The position numbers and the translations under genes were made by a program. Below are positions 10,708 through 19,406 of a DNA stretch of 64,000 nt, one piece after another; within the stretch, counting starts at the first letter, position 1, and each line of letters begins with the position of its first letter. This stretch comes from Microvirga lenta. GTDB taxonomy: Bacteria > Pseudomonadota > Alphaproteobacteria > Rhizobiales > Beijerinckiaceae. The notes below the pieces were generated by a model. The model made no database searches, was not told where the DNA came from, and saw only the letters and a list, made by a program, of their open reading frames with translations. The DNA is taken from assembly GCF_020532555.1 (NCBI RefSeq), contig NZ_JAJBBR010000007.1:186001-250000 (forward strand), written 5' to 3'.

Positions 10708-11460
10708 ATGCTCGAAATCAAAAACCTTGTTGTCCAGATCGAGGACAAGCGCATTCTCAACGGGCTGAACCTCACCGTGAACAACGGCGAGATCGCCGCC
10801 ATCATGGGCCCGAACGGCTCCGGCAAGTCCACGCTCTCCTATGTGATTGCCGGCAAGGAGGACTATGAGGTTCTCGACGGCGAGATCCTGCTCGACGGCC
10901 AGAACGTGCTGGAGATGGAGCCCGACGAGCGCGCCGCCGCCGGCATCTTCCTGGCCTTCCAGTACCCGCTGGAAATCCCCGGTGTCGCGTCGATGACCTT
11001 CCTGAAGGCGGCTCTGAACGCCCAGCGCAAGGCCCGCGGCGAGGAGGAGCTGACCACGCCGGACTTCATCAAGCGCGTGAACGCCGCCGCCCAGCAGCTC
11101 GAGATCCCGAAGGACATGCTCAAGCGCGCCCTCAATGTCGGCTTCTCCGGCGGTGAGAAGAAGCGCATGGAGATCCTGCAGATGGCTCTGCTCCAGCCGA
11201 CCTTCTGCATCCTGGACGAGACCGATTCCGGCCTCGACATCGACGCGCTGCGCATCGTCTCCGAGGGCGTGAACGCGCTCCGCTCGCCGGACCGCTCGTT
11301 CCTGGTCATCACCCATTACCAGCGCCTGCTGAACCACATCGTGCCCGACACCGTGCACGTGATGTCGTCCGGCCGCATCGTGAAGTCCGGCGGCAAGGAA
11401 CTCGCCCTCGAACTCGAGGCGAACGGCTATGCCGATTACCGGACAAGCGAGGCCGCATAA
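10708..11460 (+). CDS. sufC: Fe-S cluster assembly ATPase SufC
   Basis: ABC-type ATPase of the SufBCD complex; ATP binding drives the conformational change of SufB-SufD during cluster assembly. The 250-residue protein has Walker [10 protein letters not shown] (about residues 34-42), the ABC signature [11 protein letters not shown], and Walker B with the SufC-typical [11 protein letters not shown]. There are no membrane segments. The next gene, sufD, starts 1 bp after the stop, implying translational coupling. Confidence 0.97.
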   Translation: MLEIKNLVVQIEDKRILNGLNLTVNNGEIAAIMGPNGSGKSTLSYVIAGKEDYEVLDGEILLDGQNVLEMEPDERAAAGIFLAFQYPLEIPGVASMTFLKAALNAQRKARGEEELTTPDFIKRVNAAAQQLEIPKDMLKRALNVGFSGGEKKRMEILQMALLQPTFCILDETDSGLDIDALRIVSEGVNALRSPDRSFLVITHYQRLLNHIVPDTVHVMSSGRIVKSGGKELALELEANGYADYRTSEAA

Positions 11461-11461
11461 C

Positions 11462-12775
11462 ATGGCCGACGTCACTCTCATGAAAACGCCGGCGGAAACC
11501 GCGCTGGCGCAGGCCTACGAGTCCGCGAAGGCCATATTGCCGGGCAATGTGGAATCGCGCGCCGAGGCTTTCGAGCTCTTCACCAGGAGCGGTCTTCCGC
11601 ACCGCCGGGTCGAGGAGTTCAAGTACACGGACCTGCGCGCCCTCATGCGGGAGGCCGCCCCCTTCGCCGGCACGCCCACGGCCAGCGAGGCCAAGGCCGC
11701 GCTGCAGAGCGCGAAAGCTCTTGCCGGCGTGGAGGCCCTGCAGGTGCCTTTCGTCAACGGCCACTTCGTGCGCGACGCGGTCGATTTCGGCAGCCTGCCG
11801 GAAGGTGTCGAGATCGTGCCCCTCGCCGAGGCGCTCGCATCCGGCCATGACTGGCTCGCCCGCTTGAGCCCCGTGGCCTGGGCGCGGCAGAACCCGGTCT
11901 ATCAGCTCAACACCGCCTTCATGGCGGATGGCGTGATGCTGCGCGTGACGGGGCAGGTCGAGACGCCGGTGCATCTGCGCTTCGTCACCGCGGGCAACTC
12001 GGCCGTTGCCACGGCCACCCGCGTGCTCGTGCTCGTGGAGGAGGGCGCCTCCGTCACGCTGCTCGAAAGCCACGAGAGCCCGAACGGCGCCAACCACCAG
12101 CCCAACGACGTGATCGAGATGGTTGCGGGCGACCGCTCCAATGTCCGCCACGTGCGCCTCAACGCCGAGGGCGACGGGGCGCTGGCGCTCTCGACCCTGA
12201 CCCTCAAGGTCGGGGCCGAGGCCGAGTTCTTCAGCATCAATGTGGTGGCCGGCGCAGCAACCTCCCGCCATCAGGTCTTTGCGATCCTCGACGGCGAGAA
12301 CACCAAGGCGCGCATCAACGGCATGACCATGGTCAAGGGCGGCCAGCACGCGGATTCGACCCTCGTGGTCGAGCATGCGGCGCCGAACTGCGAAAGCCGC
12401 GAGCTGTTCAAGACGGTGATCGACGGCGAGGCCACGGGCGTGTTCCAGGGCAAGATCATCGTTCCGCATCATGCCCAGAAGACCGACGGGCGCATGATGT
12501 CGGCAGCCGTCCTTCTCTCGGAGGGCGGCACGATGAACAACAAGCCGGAGCTGGAAATCTTCGCCGACGACGTGCAGTGCGCCCACGGCGCCACCTGCGG
12601 TCAGCTCGACGAGGACCTGCTGTTCTACCTCATGGCCCGCGGGATCCCACGCAAGGAAGCCGAGAGCCTGATGGTCCAGGCCTTCCTCGGCGAGGCGGTC
12701 GAGTTCGTCGAGCACGAAGGCGTCCACGACGCCCTCGTCTCGGTGGTCGAGGGCTGGCTGCGGGCCAGGGCCTGA
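11462..12775 (+). CDS. sufD: Fe-S cluster assembly protein SufD
   Basis: Paralogue and partner of SufB in the SufBC2D scaffold. 437 residues. The C-terminal core is recognisable (VPHHAQKTDGRMMSAAVLLS, then NNKPELEIFADDVQCAHGAT with the conserved His, and YLMARGIPRKEAESL). The ATG at 11462 lies 1 bp after the sufC stop; an ATG six codons later is an alternative. N-terminal sequence is more variable, as in the family. Confidence 0.95.
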   Translation: MADVTLMKTPAETALAQAYESAKAILPGNVESRAEAFELFTRSGLPHRRVEEFKYTDLRALMREAAPFAGTPTASEAKAALQSAKALAGVEALQVPFVNGHFVRDAVDFGSLPEGVEIVPLAEALASGHDWLARLSPVAWARQNPVYQLNTAFMADGVMLRVTGQVETPVHLRFVTAGNSAVATATRVLVLVEEGASVTLLESHESPNGANHQPNDVIEMVAGDRSNVRHVRLNAEGDGALALSTLTLKVGAEAEFFSINVVAGAATSRHQVFAILDGENTKARINGMTMVKGGQHADSTLVVEHAAPNCESRELFKTVIDGEATGVFQGKIIVPHHAQKTDGRMMSAAVLLSEGGTMNNKPELEIFADDVQCAHGATCGQLDEDLLFYLMARGIPRKEAESLMVQAFLGEAVEFVEHEGVHDALVSVVEGWLRARA

Positions 12776-12925
12776 TCTCCCTTCCCCTCGCGGGGAGGGT
12801 GGCTTGAGTGAGCGTGAGCGAACGGAAGTCGGGCGGGGGCTAGGCAGGATCGGGCGCTTCGTGTGCCTCCTGCACCGCCCCCACCCCCAACCCCTCCACG
12901 CAAGGCGGAGGGGAAAGAGGCAGTT
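12776..12925. repeat. GC-rich sufD-sufS spacer with inverted cccctc/gagggg blocks
   Basis: This 150-bp spacer opens with ccctcgcggggaggg, holds a run of C-rich tracts (ccccacccccaacccctcc), and ends with ggcggaggggaaagagg. The last part supplies the sufS ribosome-binding site. The composition and the facing cccctc/gaggggg blocks look like the low-complexity dispersed intergenic elements of Methylobacteriaceae and relatives. I see no gene. Being dispersed is inferred, not seen. Confidence 0.4.
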
Positions 12926-14161
12926 ATGAACGCACCTTTCGCGCCCTATGACGTCGAGGCGGTTCGGGCGGAATTTCCGATCCTGAGCCAGCAGGTCTAC
13001 GGCAAGCCGCTGGTCTATCTCGACAACGCCGCCTCGGCTCAGAAGCCGCGGGTGGTGATCGACGCCATGGTGCGGACCATGGAGACGGGCTACGCCAACG
13101 TCCATCGCGGCCTGCACTACATGGCCAACATGGCGACAGAGGGCTTCGAGCGCGCGCGCGAGACGGCCCGGGCGTTCCTGAACGCCGAATCCGTGGACGA
13201 GATCGTCTTCACGAAGTCGGCGACGGAGGCCTACAACCTCGTCGCCAGCTCCTTCGGGCGCATGGAGATCGGGGAGGGGGACGAGATCATCCTCTCCATC
13301 ATGGAGCACCACTCCAACATCGTGCCCTGGCACCTCCTGCGCGAGCGCAAGGGAGCCGTCATCCGCTGGGCGCCTGTGGACGACGAGGGCAATTTCCTTC
13401 TCGACGAGTTCGAGAAGCTGCTGTCGCCCCGCACCAAGATCGTCGCCATCACCCACATGTCGAACGTGCTCGGCACGGTGACGCCGATCAAGGACATCAT
13501 CCGCATCGCCCATGCCCATGGGGTGCCGGTGCTGGTGGACGGAGCCCAGGGAGCGGTGCACCTCGAGGTGGACGTGCGCGACCTCGACGCCGATTTCTAT
13601 GTGTTCACCGGTCACAAGGTCTACGGGCCGACCGGCATCGGCGTTCTCTACGGCAAGCGCGAGCTTCTGGCGAAGATGCCCCCCTATCAGGGCGGCGGCG
13701 AGATGATCCGCGAGGTCCGCCAGGAAACGATCACCTACAACGATCCGCCGCACCGTTTCGAGGCGGGCACGCCCGCCATCATCGAGGCGATCGGCCTCGA
13801 TGCGGCCCTGACCTTCATGATGAAGCTTGGCCGGGAGAACATCCAGGCGCATGAGGCCGCCCTGTCGGCTTATGCCCATGAGCGGCTCGGCGCCATGAAC
13901 TCCGTGCGGATCATCGGCCGGGCCAAGGGCAAGGGCGCCATCATCGCCTTCGAGATGAAGGGCGCTCATGCCCATGACGTGGCGACCGTCATCGACCGCC
14001 AGGGCGTCGCCGTCCGGGCAGGAACCCATTGCGCCATGCCGCTGCTCGAGCGTTTCGGCGCAACCTCGACCTGCCGCGCGTCGTTCGGCCTCTACAACAC
14101 CATGGAAGAAGTCGATAAACTCGCCGACGCCTTGCAGAAGGCCGAGGCCCTGTTTGCTTGA
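12926..14161 (+). CDS. sufS: Cysteine desulfurase SufS
   Basis: Group II PLP cysteine desulfurase. 411 residues, with the PLP lysine in TGHKVYGPTG (Lys231) and the catalytic cysteine in RAGTHCAMPLL (Cys369), the short active-site loop typical of SufS. The start ATG at 12926 is chosen because AAAGAGG lies 7 bp upstream; a longer in-frame extension reads through the C-rich repeat as polyproline and is rejected. Its stop overlaps no gene; sufT follows 11 bp later. No sufE gene is present nearby, so another sulfur acceptor (SufU-like or SufBCD itself) must serve. Confidence 0.95.
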   Translation: MNAPFAPYDVEAVRAEFPILSQQVYGKPLVYLDNAASAQKPRVVIDAMVRTMETGYANVHRGLHYMANMATEGFERARETARAFLNAESVDEIVFTKSATEAYNLVASSFGRMEIGEGDEIILSIMEHHSNIVPWHLLRERKGAVIRWAPVDDEGNFLLDEFEKLLSPRTKIVAITHMSNVLGTVTPIKDIIRIAHAHGVPVLVDGAQGAVHLEVDVRDLDADFYVFTGHKVYGPTGIGVLYGKRELLAKMPPYQGGGEMIREVRQETITYNDPPHRFEAGTPAIIEAIGLDAALTFMMKLGRENIQAHEAALSAYAHERLGAMNSVRIIGRAKGKGAIIAFEMKGAHAHDVATVIDRQGVAVRAGTHCAMPLLERFGATSTCRASFGLYNTMEEVDKLADALQKAEALFA

Positions 14162-14172
14162 GGAAGAGACCT

Positions 14173-14556
14173 GTGAACGCTGCCAATCCGATCGACGATG
14201 CGCCGAACGCGCCGCAGGTTTCGCCAGGCTCGGCGATTCCGCCCGAAGAGCTCGACCGCATGACGGACGACATCATCGCGGCGCTGAAATCCGTCTACGA
14301 TCCGGAAATCCCGGCCGATATCTATGAGCTCGGCCTGATCTACCGGGTCGATATCGACGACGACCGCAACGTGACCATCGACATGACCCTCACGGCTCCG
14401 GGCTGCCCGGTGGCCGGCGAGATGCCGGGCTGGGTCGAGAACGCGGTGGCCTCGGTGCCGGGCGTCCAGAACGTCAAGGTGAACATGGTCTTCGATCCGC
14501 CGTGGGATCAGAGCCGCATGTCCGACGAGGCTCGGGTCGCGCTCGACATGTGGTAA
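14173..14556 (+). CDS. sufT: SufT / MIP18-family (DUF59) Fe-S assembly factor
   Basis: A 127-residue protein with the MIP18 core: ALKSVYDPEIPADIYELGL, then TLTAPGCPVAGEMP with the conserved cysteine, and NVKVNMVFDPPWD. Members help mature Fe-S proteins rather than build clusters. The GTG at 14173 is chosen as start because GAGGAAGAG precedes it at proper spacing; a TTG at 14158 overlapping the sufS stop is less likely. It lies in the suf operon between sufS and a flavoprotein gene. Confidence 0.9.
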   Translation: MNAANPIDDAPNAPQVSPGSAIPPEELDRMTDDIIAALKSVYDPEIPADIYELGLIYRVDIDDDRNVTIDMTLTAPGCPVAGEMPGWVENAVASVPGVQNVKVNMVFDPPWDQSRMSDEARVALDMW

Positions 14557-14603
14557 GCTTGGCGGGTCCGAAGACGCCGCTTCGGATGTCTGGAGACCCG
14601 ACC

Positions 14604-15821
14604 ATGGATACCACGCCCGACCAGACCCTCCGGGTCCGCTGCTGCATCGCCGGCGGCGGCCCCGCCGGAATGATGCTGGGGTTTCTCCTCGCCCGCGCCG
14701 GGATCGAGGTTCTCGTCCTCGAAAAGCATGCCGACTTTCTCAGGGATTTTCGCGGCGACACGATTCATCCCTCGACCCTCGAGGTCATGAGCGAGCTGGG
14801 TCTCCTGGACGAGTTCCTGAAGCTCCCGCACCAGGAGGCGCGGCAGGCCACGATGACGATCGGAGACACTCCGATCAAGCTGGCCGATTTTTCCCATCTG
14901 CCGACCCGCTGCAAGTTCATCGCCCTCATGCCGCAGTGGGATTTCCTCGATTTCCTGGCCGATCAGGGGCGGAAATATCCGCATTTCCATCTTCGCATGC
15001 AGGCCGAAGTGACCGATCTGATCGAGGACGGCGGCAGGGTCGCGGGCGTCAGGGTCGACACGCCCGAGGGGCCGCTGGAGGTGCGGGCGGATCTGGTGGT
15101 CGGCGCCGACGGGCGGCGGTCCATCGTCAGGGACAAGGCGGGCTTGACCGTCGAGAACATCGGCGCGCCCATGGACGTGCTGTGGATGCGCATTCCCCGC
15201 GCGCCGAGCGATCCGGATCAGCTGCAAGGCCGTATCGGGGCGGGGCAGATGCTGATCCTGATCGACCGCGGCGCCTATTGGCAGTGCGCCTACGTCATTC
15301 CCAAGGGCTCCCTGGACAAGGTTCGCGAGAAGGGGCTCGAAGCCTTTCGCGCAAGTCTTGCCAAGCTTGCGCCCTTCCTGGGGGAAAGGGTGCGGGAGCT
15401 GCAGGACTGGGACGACATCAAGCTCCTGACCGTCGCCGTGGACCGTCTCGAACGCTGGTCGAAGCCAGGCCTTCTCTGCATCGGCGATGCGGCCCATGCC
15501 ATGTCTCCCATCGCAGGCGTCGGCATCAACCTTGCGATCCAGGATGCCGTTGCCGCGGCGAACATCCTGTCGGGACCCTTGGCGAAGGGGGCTCCGGAGC
15601 CGGAGCGGCTGGAGGCGGTTCAGAGGCGCCGGGACTTTCCAACCCGCATGACCCAACGCGTGCAGGTGCTGCTTCAGAACCGCCTGATCAGCCGGGTCCT
15701 GGCGGGCACGGGGCCCATCGCGCCGCCCTGGCTCATGCGGGCCGTCTCCCGCTGGCCGCTGCTGCAGCGCCTTCCGGCCCGGATGATCGGAATGGGCTTC
15801 CGGCCGGAGCATGTGCGTTAG
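14604..15821 (+). CDS. FAD-dependent monooxygenase, UbiH/PHBH-like
   Basis: A 405-residue group A flavoprotein. It shows the N-terminal dinucleotide motif IAGGGPAGMM (Gly17-Gly22), the ADG-type motif VVGADGRRSIVRD, and the GDAAH motif (294-298) that contacts FAD and NAD(P)H. No membrane segment is seen. The ATG at 14604 follows TGGAGA. It sits 47 bp after sufT and 165 bp before sufA in the same orientation, so it is probably co-transcribed with the suf genes, but its substrate is unknown. Aromatic-compound or quinone-type hydroxylation is only a family-level guess. Confidence 0.82.
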   Translation: MDTTPDQTLRVRCCIAGGGPAGMMLGFLLARAGIEVLVLEKHADFLRDFRGDTIHPSTLEVMSELGLLDEFLKLPHQEARQATMTIGDTPIKLADFSHLPTRCKFIALMPQWDFLDFLADQGRKYPHFHLRMQAEVTDLIEDGGRVAGVRVDTPEGPLEVRADLVVGADGRRSIVRDKAGLTVENIGAPMDVLWMRIPRAPSDPDQLQGRIGAGQMLILIDRGAYWQCAYVIPKGSLDKVREKGLEAFRASLAKLAPFLGERVRELQDWDDIKLLTVAVDRLERWSKPGLLCIGDAAHAMSPIAGVGINLAIQDAVAAANILSGPLAKGAPEPERLEAVQRRRDFPTRMTQRVQVLLQNRLISRVLAGTGPIAPPWLMRAVSRWPLLQRLPARMIGMGFRPEHVR

Positions 15822-15986
15822 GCTCCGCGGTTCCGGCCTCCTACGGACCGAAAAAGCGCGGGGCATCGACCGAATGCCGATGGATTTCGGCCTCAAATCT
15901 CGACGTCCGGCCTTCGATCTCCTATCTTAGGAGCAACCCACTCGTTCTGCCCGGGCCTTGAACCCGGCTGTCAGGAGAGAAATTTT

Positions 15987-16367
15987 ATGGCTCTACCCGG
16001 ATTCAAGGTCGTCACCTTGACCGATGCGGCGGCAAGCCGCGTCAAGGACATCATCGCCAAGGCCGAGCGGCCCATCGTCGGCGTCCGCGTCGGCGTGAAG
16101 AACGGCGGCTGCGCCGGCATGTCCTACACCATGGAATATGCCGAGAGCGTGAACCCCATGGACGAAGTGGTCGAGGACAAGGGCGTCACCGTCCTGATCG
16201 ACCCCAAGGCGGTGCTCTTCCTGCTCGGCACGGAAATGGACTTCCAGACGACCAAGATGTCGTCCCAGTTCGTGTTCAACAATCCGAACCAGACCTCGGC
16301 CTGCGGTTGCGGGGAATCGGTTGCGATCACGCCCGCCACACCCCAGGCGCATCAAACCTCCCCCTAA
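15987..16367 (+). CDS. sufA: A-type Fe-S carrier protein SufA
   Basis: A-type carrier that accepts clusters from SufBCD and hands them to apoproteins. 126 residues, with the three ligand cysteines: Cys42 in GGCAGMSY and Cys106/Cys108 in SACGCGE. The start is an ATG behind AGGAGAG. It is the last canonical suf gene here; the TfoX-like gene begins 3 bp after its stop. Confidence 0.95.
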   Translation: MALPGFKVVTLTDAAASRVKDIIAKAERPIVGVRVGVKNGGCAGMSYTMEYAESVNPMDEVVEDKGVTVLIDPKAVLFLLGTEMDFQTTKMSSQFVFNNPNQTSACGCGESVAITPATPQAHQTSP

Positions 16368-16370
16368 TCC

Positions 16371-16748
16371 ATGGACGCGGAAGCCATAGGCGATGTGTTC
16401 CGTGTCTTCGGGCCTGTTCGGATCCGCAGGATGTTCGGAGGGCAGGGGGTCTATCGGGGCGAGCTCATGTTCGCCCTGGAGGCCTACGGCGAACTGTACC
16501 TGAAGGCCGATTCCGAGAGCGCGGAGCTGTTCCGCAACCTGGGTTCCCGCCCGTTCACCTATACGGGGCGCGATGGCCGGACCGCTACGATGAGCTACTG
16601 GCTCATGCCCGAATCCGCCCTCGACGATCCGGACGAGGCTGCCGAGTTGGCGCGCCTGGCCTTCGAGGCTGCTCTCCGGGCCAAGGCCGCAGGCAGCAAA
16701 AAGGGCGGCAAAGCATCGCCGCCCCGAAAATCCCCGAAGCCCGCTTAG
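16371..16748 (+). CDS. TfoX/Sxy N-terminal domain protein
   Basis: A 125-residue protein that fits the TfoX N-terminal domain (RRMFGGQGVYRGELMFAL, then GELYLKAD and MSYWLMPE) followed by a lysine-rich tail (KKGGKASPPRKSPKP). In gammaproteobacteria Sxy/TfoX activates competence genes with CRP. Alphaproteobacterial single-domain proteins of this type have no established role. Starting 3 bp after sufA suggests co-transcription. It converges on rhlE with a 9-bp gap. Confidence 0.82.
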   Translation: MDAEAIGDVFRVFGPVRIRRMFGGQGVYRGELMFALEAYGELYLKADSESAELFRNLGSRPFTYTGRDGRTATMSYWLMPESALDDPDEAAELARLAFEAALRAKAAGSKKGGKASPPRKSPKPA

Positions 16749-16757
16749 CCGGGACGG

Positions 16758-18236
16758 TTACTTCGCCTTCTTGATCGGAGTCGGCCGCAGCAGGAAGGCC
16801 GGCACATGGTCGCCCAGCCCGACCACGGGAGCATCGTTGTCGTGGTCGTGACGGGAGCGGCCTTGGGGAGACCTGGCGGGCCTGTTCTCCCGCTCGGGCC
16901 TCGGCGCGCGCGGGGCCTGCTCCTGGCGAGGCTGCTCCTGGCGAGACTGCTCCTGGCGAGACTGCGGCGCAGCTTCCTCCTGTCTCTCCGGCCGCCGCTC
17001 CTCGCGGCCCTCCGATTGCGAGCGCCGTCCGCCCTTGCGCCCGCGGGTGGAGCGTTCCTCGTTCCGGACGCGGCGGCGCGACGGGCGCTCGCCCGAAGAC
17101 GGCATCTCCGCCAGGCTGGGACCTTCCCATTCGATCGGTTGGCCGATCAGCTTCTCGATGGCTGTCAGGGACTTCTCGTCTCCCGGACCCACGAGGGTGA
17201 AGGAGTAGCCGGTTCGACCCGCACGGCCCGTCCGGCCGATCCGGTGGACATAATCCTCCGCGTGGTGGGGGATGTCGTAGTTGAACACGTGGCTCACGGC
17301 CGGGATGTCGAGGCCGCGGGCGGCCACGTCGCTGGCGACGAGGATCGGCATCTCGCCGGTCCGGAAGCTGTCGAGGGCCGCCATGCGGGCGTGCTGGTCC
17401 ATGTCCCCATGGAGCGCGGCGGCCGCAAAGCCATGCTTCTGGAGCGAGCGGTGGAGCACCGCCACGTCACGCTTGCGGTTGCAGAACACGATGGCGTTCT
17501 TCAGGTCCGTGGCTCCGCGGATGAGGCCGCGCAGCGTCTCGCGCTTCTCGTAATCCTCGGACCCGGTCGCGACGAGGCGCTGGGTGATCGTGGCGGCGGT
17601 CGAGGCTGCCCTGGCGACTTCGACCTTGACCGGGTTGTGCAGGAAGGCGTCGGCGAGCCGCTGGATCTCGGGCGGCATGGTCGCCGAGAAGAACAGCGTC
17701 TGGCGGGTGAAGGGCACGAGCTTCACGATTCGCTCGATATCCGGGATGAAGCCCATGTCGAGCATCCGGTCGGCCTCGTCGATCACGAGGAGCTCGACGC
17801 CGCTCAAGAGGAGCTTGCCGCGCTCGAAATGGTCGAGCAGGCGGCCGGGCGTGGCGATCAGAACGTCCACGCCGCGCGTGATCTTGGCATCCTGGTCGCC
17901 GAAGGAGACGCCGCCGATGAGCAGGGCCACCGACAGGCGGTGATTGATCCCGTACTTGTCGAAGTTGTCCTGGACCTGGGCCGCGAGCTCGCGGGTCGGC
18001 TCGAGGATGAGGGTGCGGGGCATGCGCGCCCGCGCCCGGCCGGTCTCGAGCAGGGTCAGCATGGGAAGGGTGAAGGCCGCTGTCTTGCCCGTGCCAGTCT
18101 GGGCAATGCCCAGAACGTCCCTGCGCGCGAGCACGTGCGGGATCGCCTGCGCCTGAATGGGGGTCGGCTCCGTGTAGCCCGAGGCTTCCACGGCCTGTTG
18201 TACTTTATCGCTAAGTCCGAGTTCGGCGAACGACAT
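16758..18236 (-). CDS. rhlE: DEAD-box RNA helicase, RhlE type
   Basis: ATP-dependent RNA helicase of 492 residues, acting on rRNA or mRNA structures. In order it shows the Q motif (PTPIQAQAIP), Walker A AQTGTGKT (45-52), DEAD in VIDEADRML, SAT in FFSATMPPE, and motif VI HRIGRTGRAGRTG. A basic, Arg/Gln-rich tail from about residue 380 (GRKGGRRSQSEGREERR) is typical of RhlE RNA tethering. Inside that tail is a 15-bp tandem repeat. The gene is divergent from the hydrolase at 18399. Confidence 0.93.
   Translation of the reverse strand: MSFAELGLSDKVQQAVEASGYTEPTPIQAQAIPHVLARRDVLGIAQTGTGKTAAFTLPMLTLLETGRARARMPRTLILEPTRELAAQVQDNFDKYGINHRLSVALLIGGVSFGDQDAKITRGVDVLIATPGRLLDHFERGKLLLSGVELLVIDEADRMLDMGFIPDIERIVKLVPFTRQTLFFSATMPPEIQRLADAFLHNPVKVEVARAASTAATITQRLVATGSEDYEKRETLRGLIRGATDLKNAIVFCNRKRDVAVLHRSLQKHGFAAAALHGDMDQHARMAALDSFRTGEMPILVASDVAARGLDIPAVSHVFNYDIPHHAEDYVHRIGRTGRAGRTGYSFTLVGPGDEKSLTAIEKLIGQPIEWEGPSLAEMPSSGERPSRRRVRNEERSTRGRKGGRRSQSEGREERRPERQEEAAPQSRQEQSRQEQPRQEQAPRAPRPERENRPARSPQGRSRHDHDNDAPVVGLGDHVPAFLLRPTPIKKAK
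16917..16961. repeat. Three tandem 15-bp repeats in the rhlE tail
   Basis: Units at 16917-16931, 16932-16946 and 16947-16961 (consensus ctgctcctggcgaga) are nearly identical. On the minus strand they encode three copies of a five-residue S/P-R-Q-E-Q unit in the disordered RhlE tail. Such in-frame repeats can vary in number by slippage. Confidence 0.85.
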
Positions 18237-18360
18237 GAATGGTATTACCGTTGAGGGCTGGTCGCGCTCTCAGTGCCGGCCGCTCGATACGGCAACAAAC
18301 AGGCGCAAGACTGGTTTCACCTGAGACGTCTACTCAAGTTGATGTGTGGCGGGACCATAG

Positions 18361-18379
18361 GACAAGCGTCAGGCTTGTC
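18361..18379. promoter_or_regulatory. Inverted repeat GACAAGC-N5-GCTTGTC before the hydrolase gene
   Basis: Seven-base perfect arms (18361-18367 and 18373-18379) with a 5-bp spacer sit 19 bp before the start codon and just before the AAGGAAAA ribosome-binding site. The position suits an operator or a translation-controlling hairpin. No regulator is recognised. Confidence 0.35.
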
Positions 18380-18398
18380 AATCCAAGGAAAACACTTG

Positions 18399-19097
18399 AT
18401 GGTCGAAACACTTGTCATGATCCCGGGGCTCGCGACGACCGCTCGGCTCTATGAACCGCAAATCTCCGCGATCGGTCCGGACCGCGAAATCATCGTGGCG
18501 GATCACACCCAGGACGATTCCATCCCTGCCATCGCGGCCCGGTTGCTGCGGAATGCTCCCGAGCGGTTCGCCTTGGCCGGGCTCTCCATGGGCGGCTACG
18601 TGGCCCTGGAGGTCCTGCGGCAGGCGCCGGGGCGGGTGGAGCGGCTGGCCCTGCTGGACACGAGCGCCCGGCCCGATACCCCCGAGGCCAGCGATGATCG
18701 CGAACGGCTGATTGCCCTGGCGAAGGCGGGACGATTCGACGACATCGCCGCAAAGCTCTGGCCCCGCCTCGTTCATCCCCAGCGGCAGTCGGACCCGGAA
18801 TTGAGGGCCGTTGTCGTCGACATGATGAGGGAGACGGGAGCCGAATCCTTCATCCGGCAGCAGAGGGCGATCATGGCGCGGGCCGATTCGCGGCCGATGC
18901 TCCCGGGCATCGAGATCCCGACCCTGGTCCTGGTGGGGGAGGCGGACGCCATCACGCCGCCGGCGATCGCGAGGGAGATGGCCGAGATGATCGAGTGGGC
19001 CTCCCTGGTCGTCGTGGCCGATGCCGGGCACCTCGCGAATCTCGAGAGGCCCGACGAGGTGAATCGGGCGCTGCGGCTATGGCTGGAGCTCGATTGA
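18399..19097 (+). CDS. Alpha/beta hydrolase
   Basis: A 232-residue hydrolase with the nucleophile elbow GLSMGGY (Ser63), the acid in GEADAITPP (about Asp185) and the His in DAGHLAN (about His211). There is no signal peptide, so it is cytoplasmic. The ATG at 18399 is chosen for the AAGGAAAA ribosome-binding site; an upstream in-frame extension of 42 codons crosses the inverted repeat and is rejected. The sequence style is that of the lactonase/esterase branch (3-oxoadipate enol-lactonase-like), but no pathway neighbours support a substrate. Confidence 0.85.
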   Translation: MVETLVMIPGLATTARLYEPQISAIGPDREIIVADHTQDDSIPAIAARLLRNAPERFALAGLSMGGYVALEVLRQAPGRVERLALLDTSARPDTPEASDDRERLIALAKAGRFDDIAAKLWPRLVHPQRQSDPELRAVVVDMMRETGAESFIRQQRAIMARADSRPMLPGIEIPTLVLVGEADAITPPAIAREMAEMIEWASLVVVADAGHLANLERPDEVNRALRLWLELD

Positions 19098-19406
19098 CCG
19101 AGCCCACTCTCCGGAATTTTTCCCTGATTGGATAAGATGGTCAATCAACGGTTAGCGGGAGGGGGACATATTAATTCTCCCGCAATTCCTTCGCTATCCC
19201 ACGACAGTAATTGAGCTATTTCCGGTCCGGCTCGCGGAGGGCAGGGCGATTTCGTGTCGCGAAACCTGACGTTACGATATGATTCAAAGGTCCACCATCC
19301 ACAGCGTGGCGCTTCCCTTAGGGTATGTTGCACAAAAGTGACAGACCTGCCCGGTGGTCTCGGCTATTAGCGTAGCCGGATCCCACGAAACGAACGGACC
19401 AAAACA
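19098..19406. other. 309-bp intergenic region before the outer-membrane protein gene
   Basis: No gene is seen. Near 19157-19187 there is a possible hairpin (gcgggag ... ctcccgc). Near 19250-19264, TTTCG-N5-CGAAA is a short inverted repeat. The last 100 bp is the likely promoter and long 5' leader for the abundant outer-membrane protein gene; no clear -35/-10 pair stands out. Confidence 0.5.

Noticed and set aside
11309..14029. 906-codon open frame on the minus strand antisense to sufD and sufS
   Set aside because: It mirrors well-supported suf genes; high GC leaves few stops in the antisense frame, and the translation is low-complexity His/Arg/Asp-rich text without any family motif.
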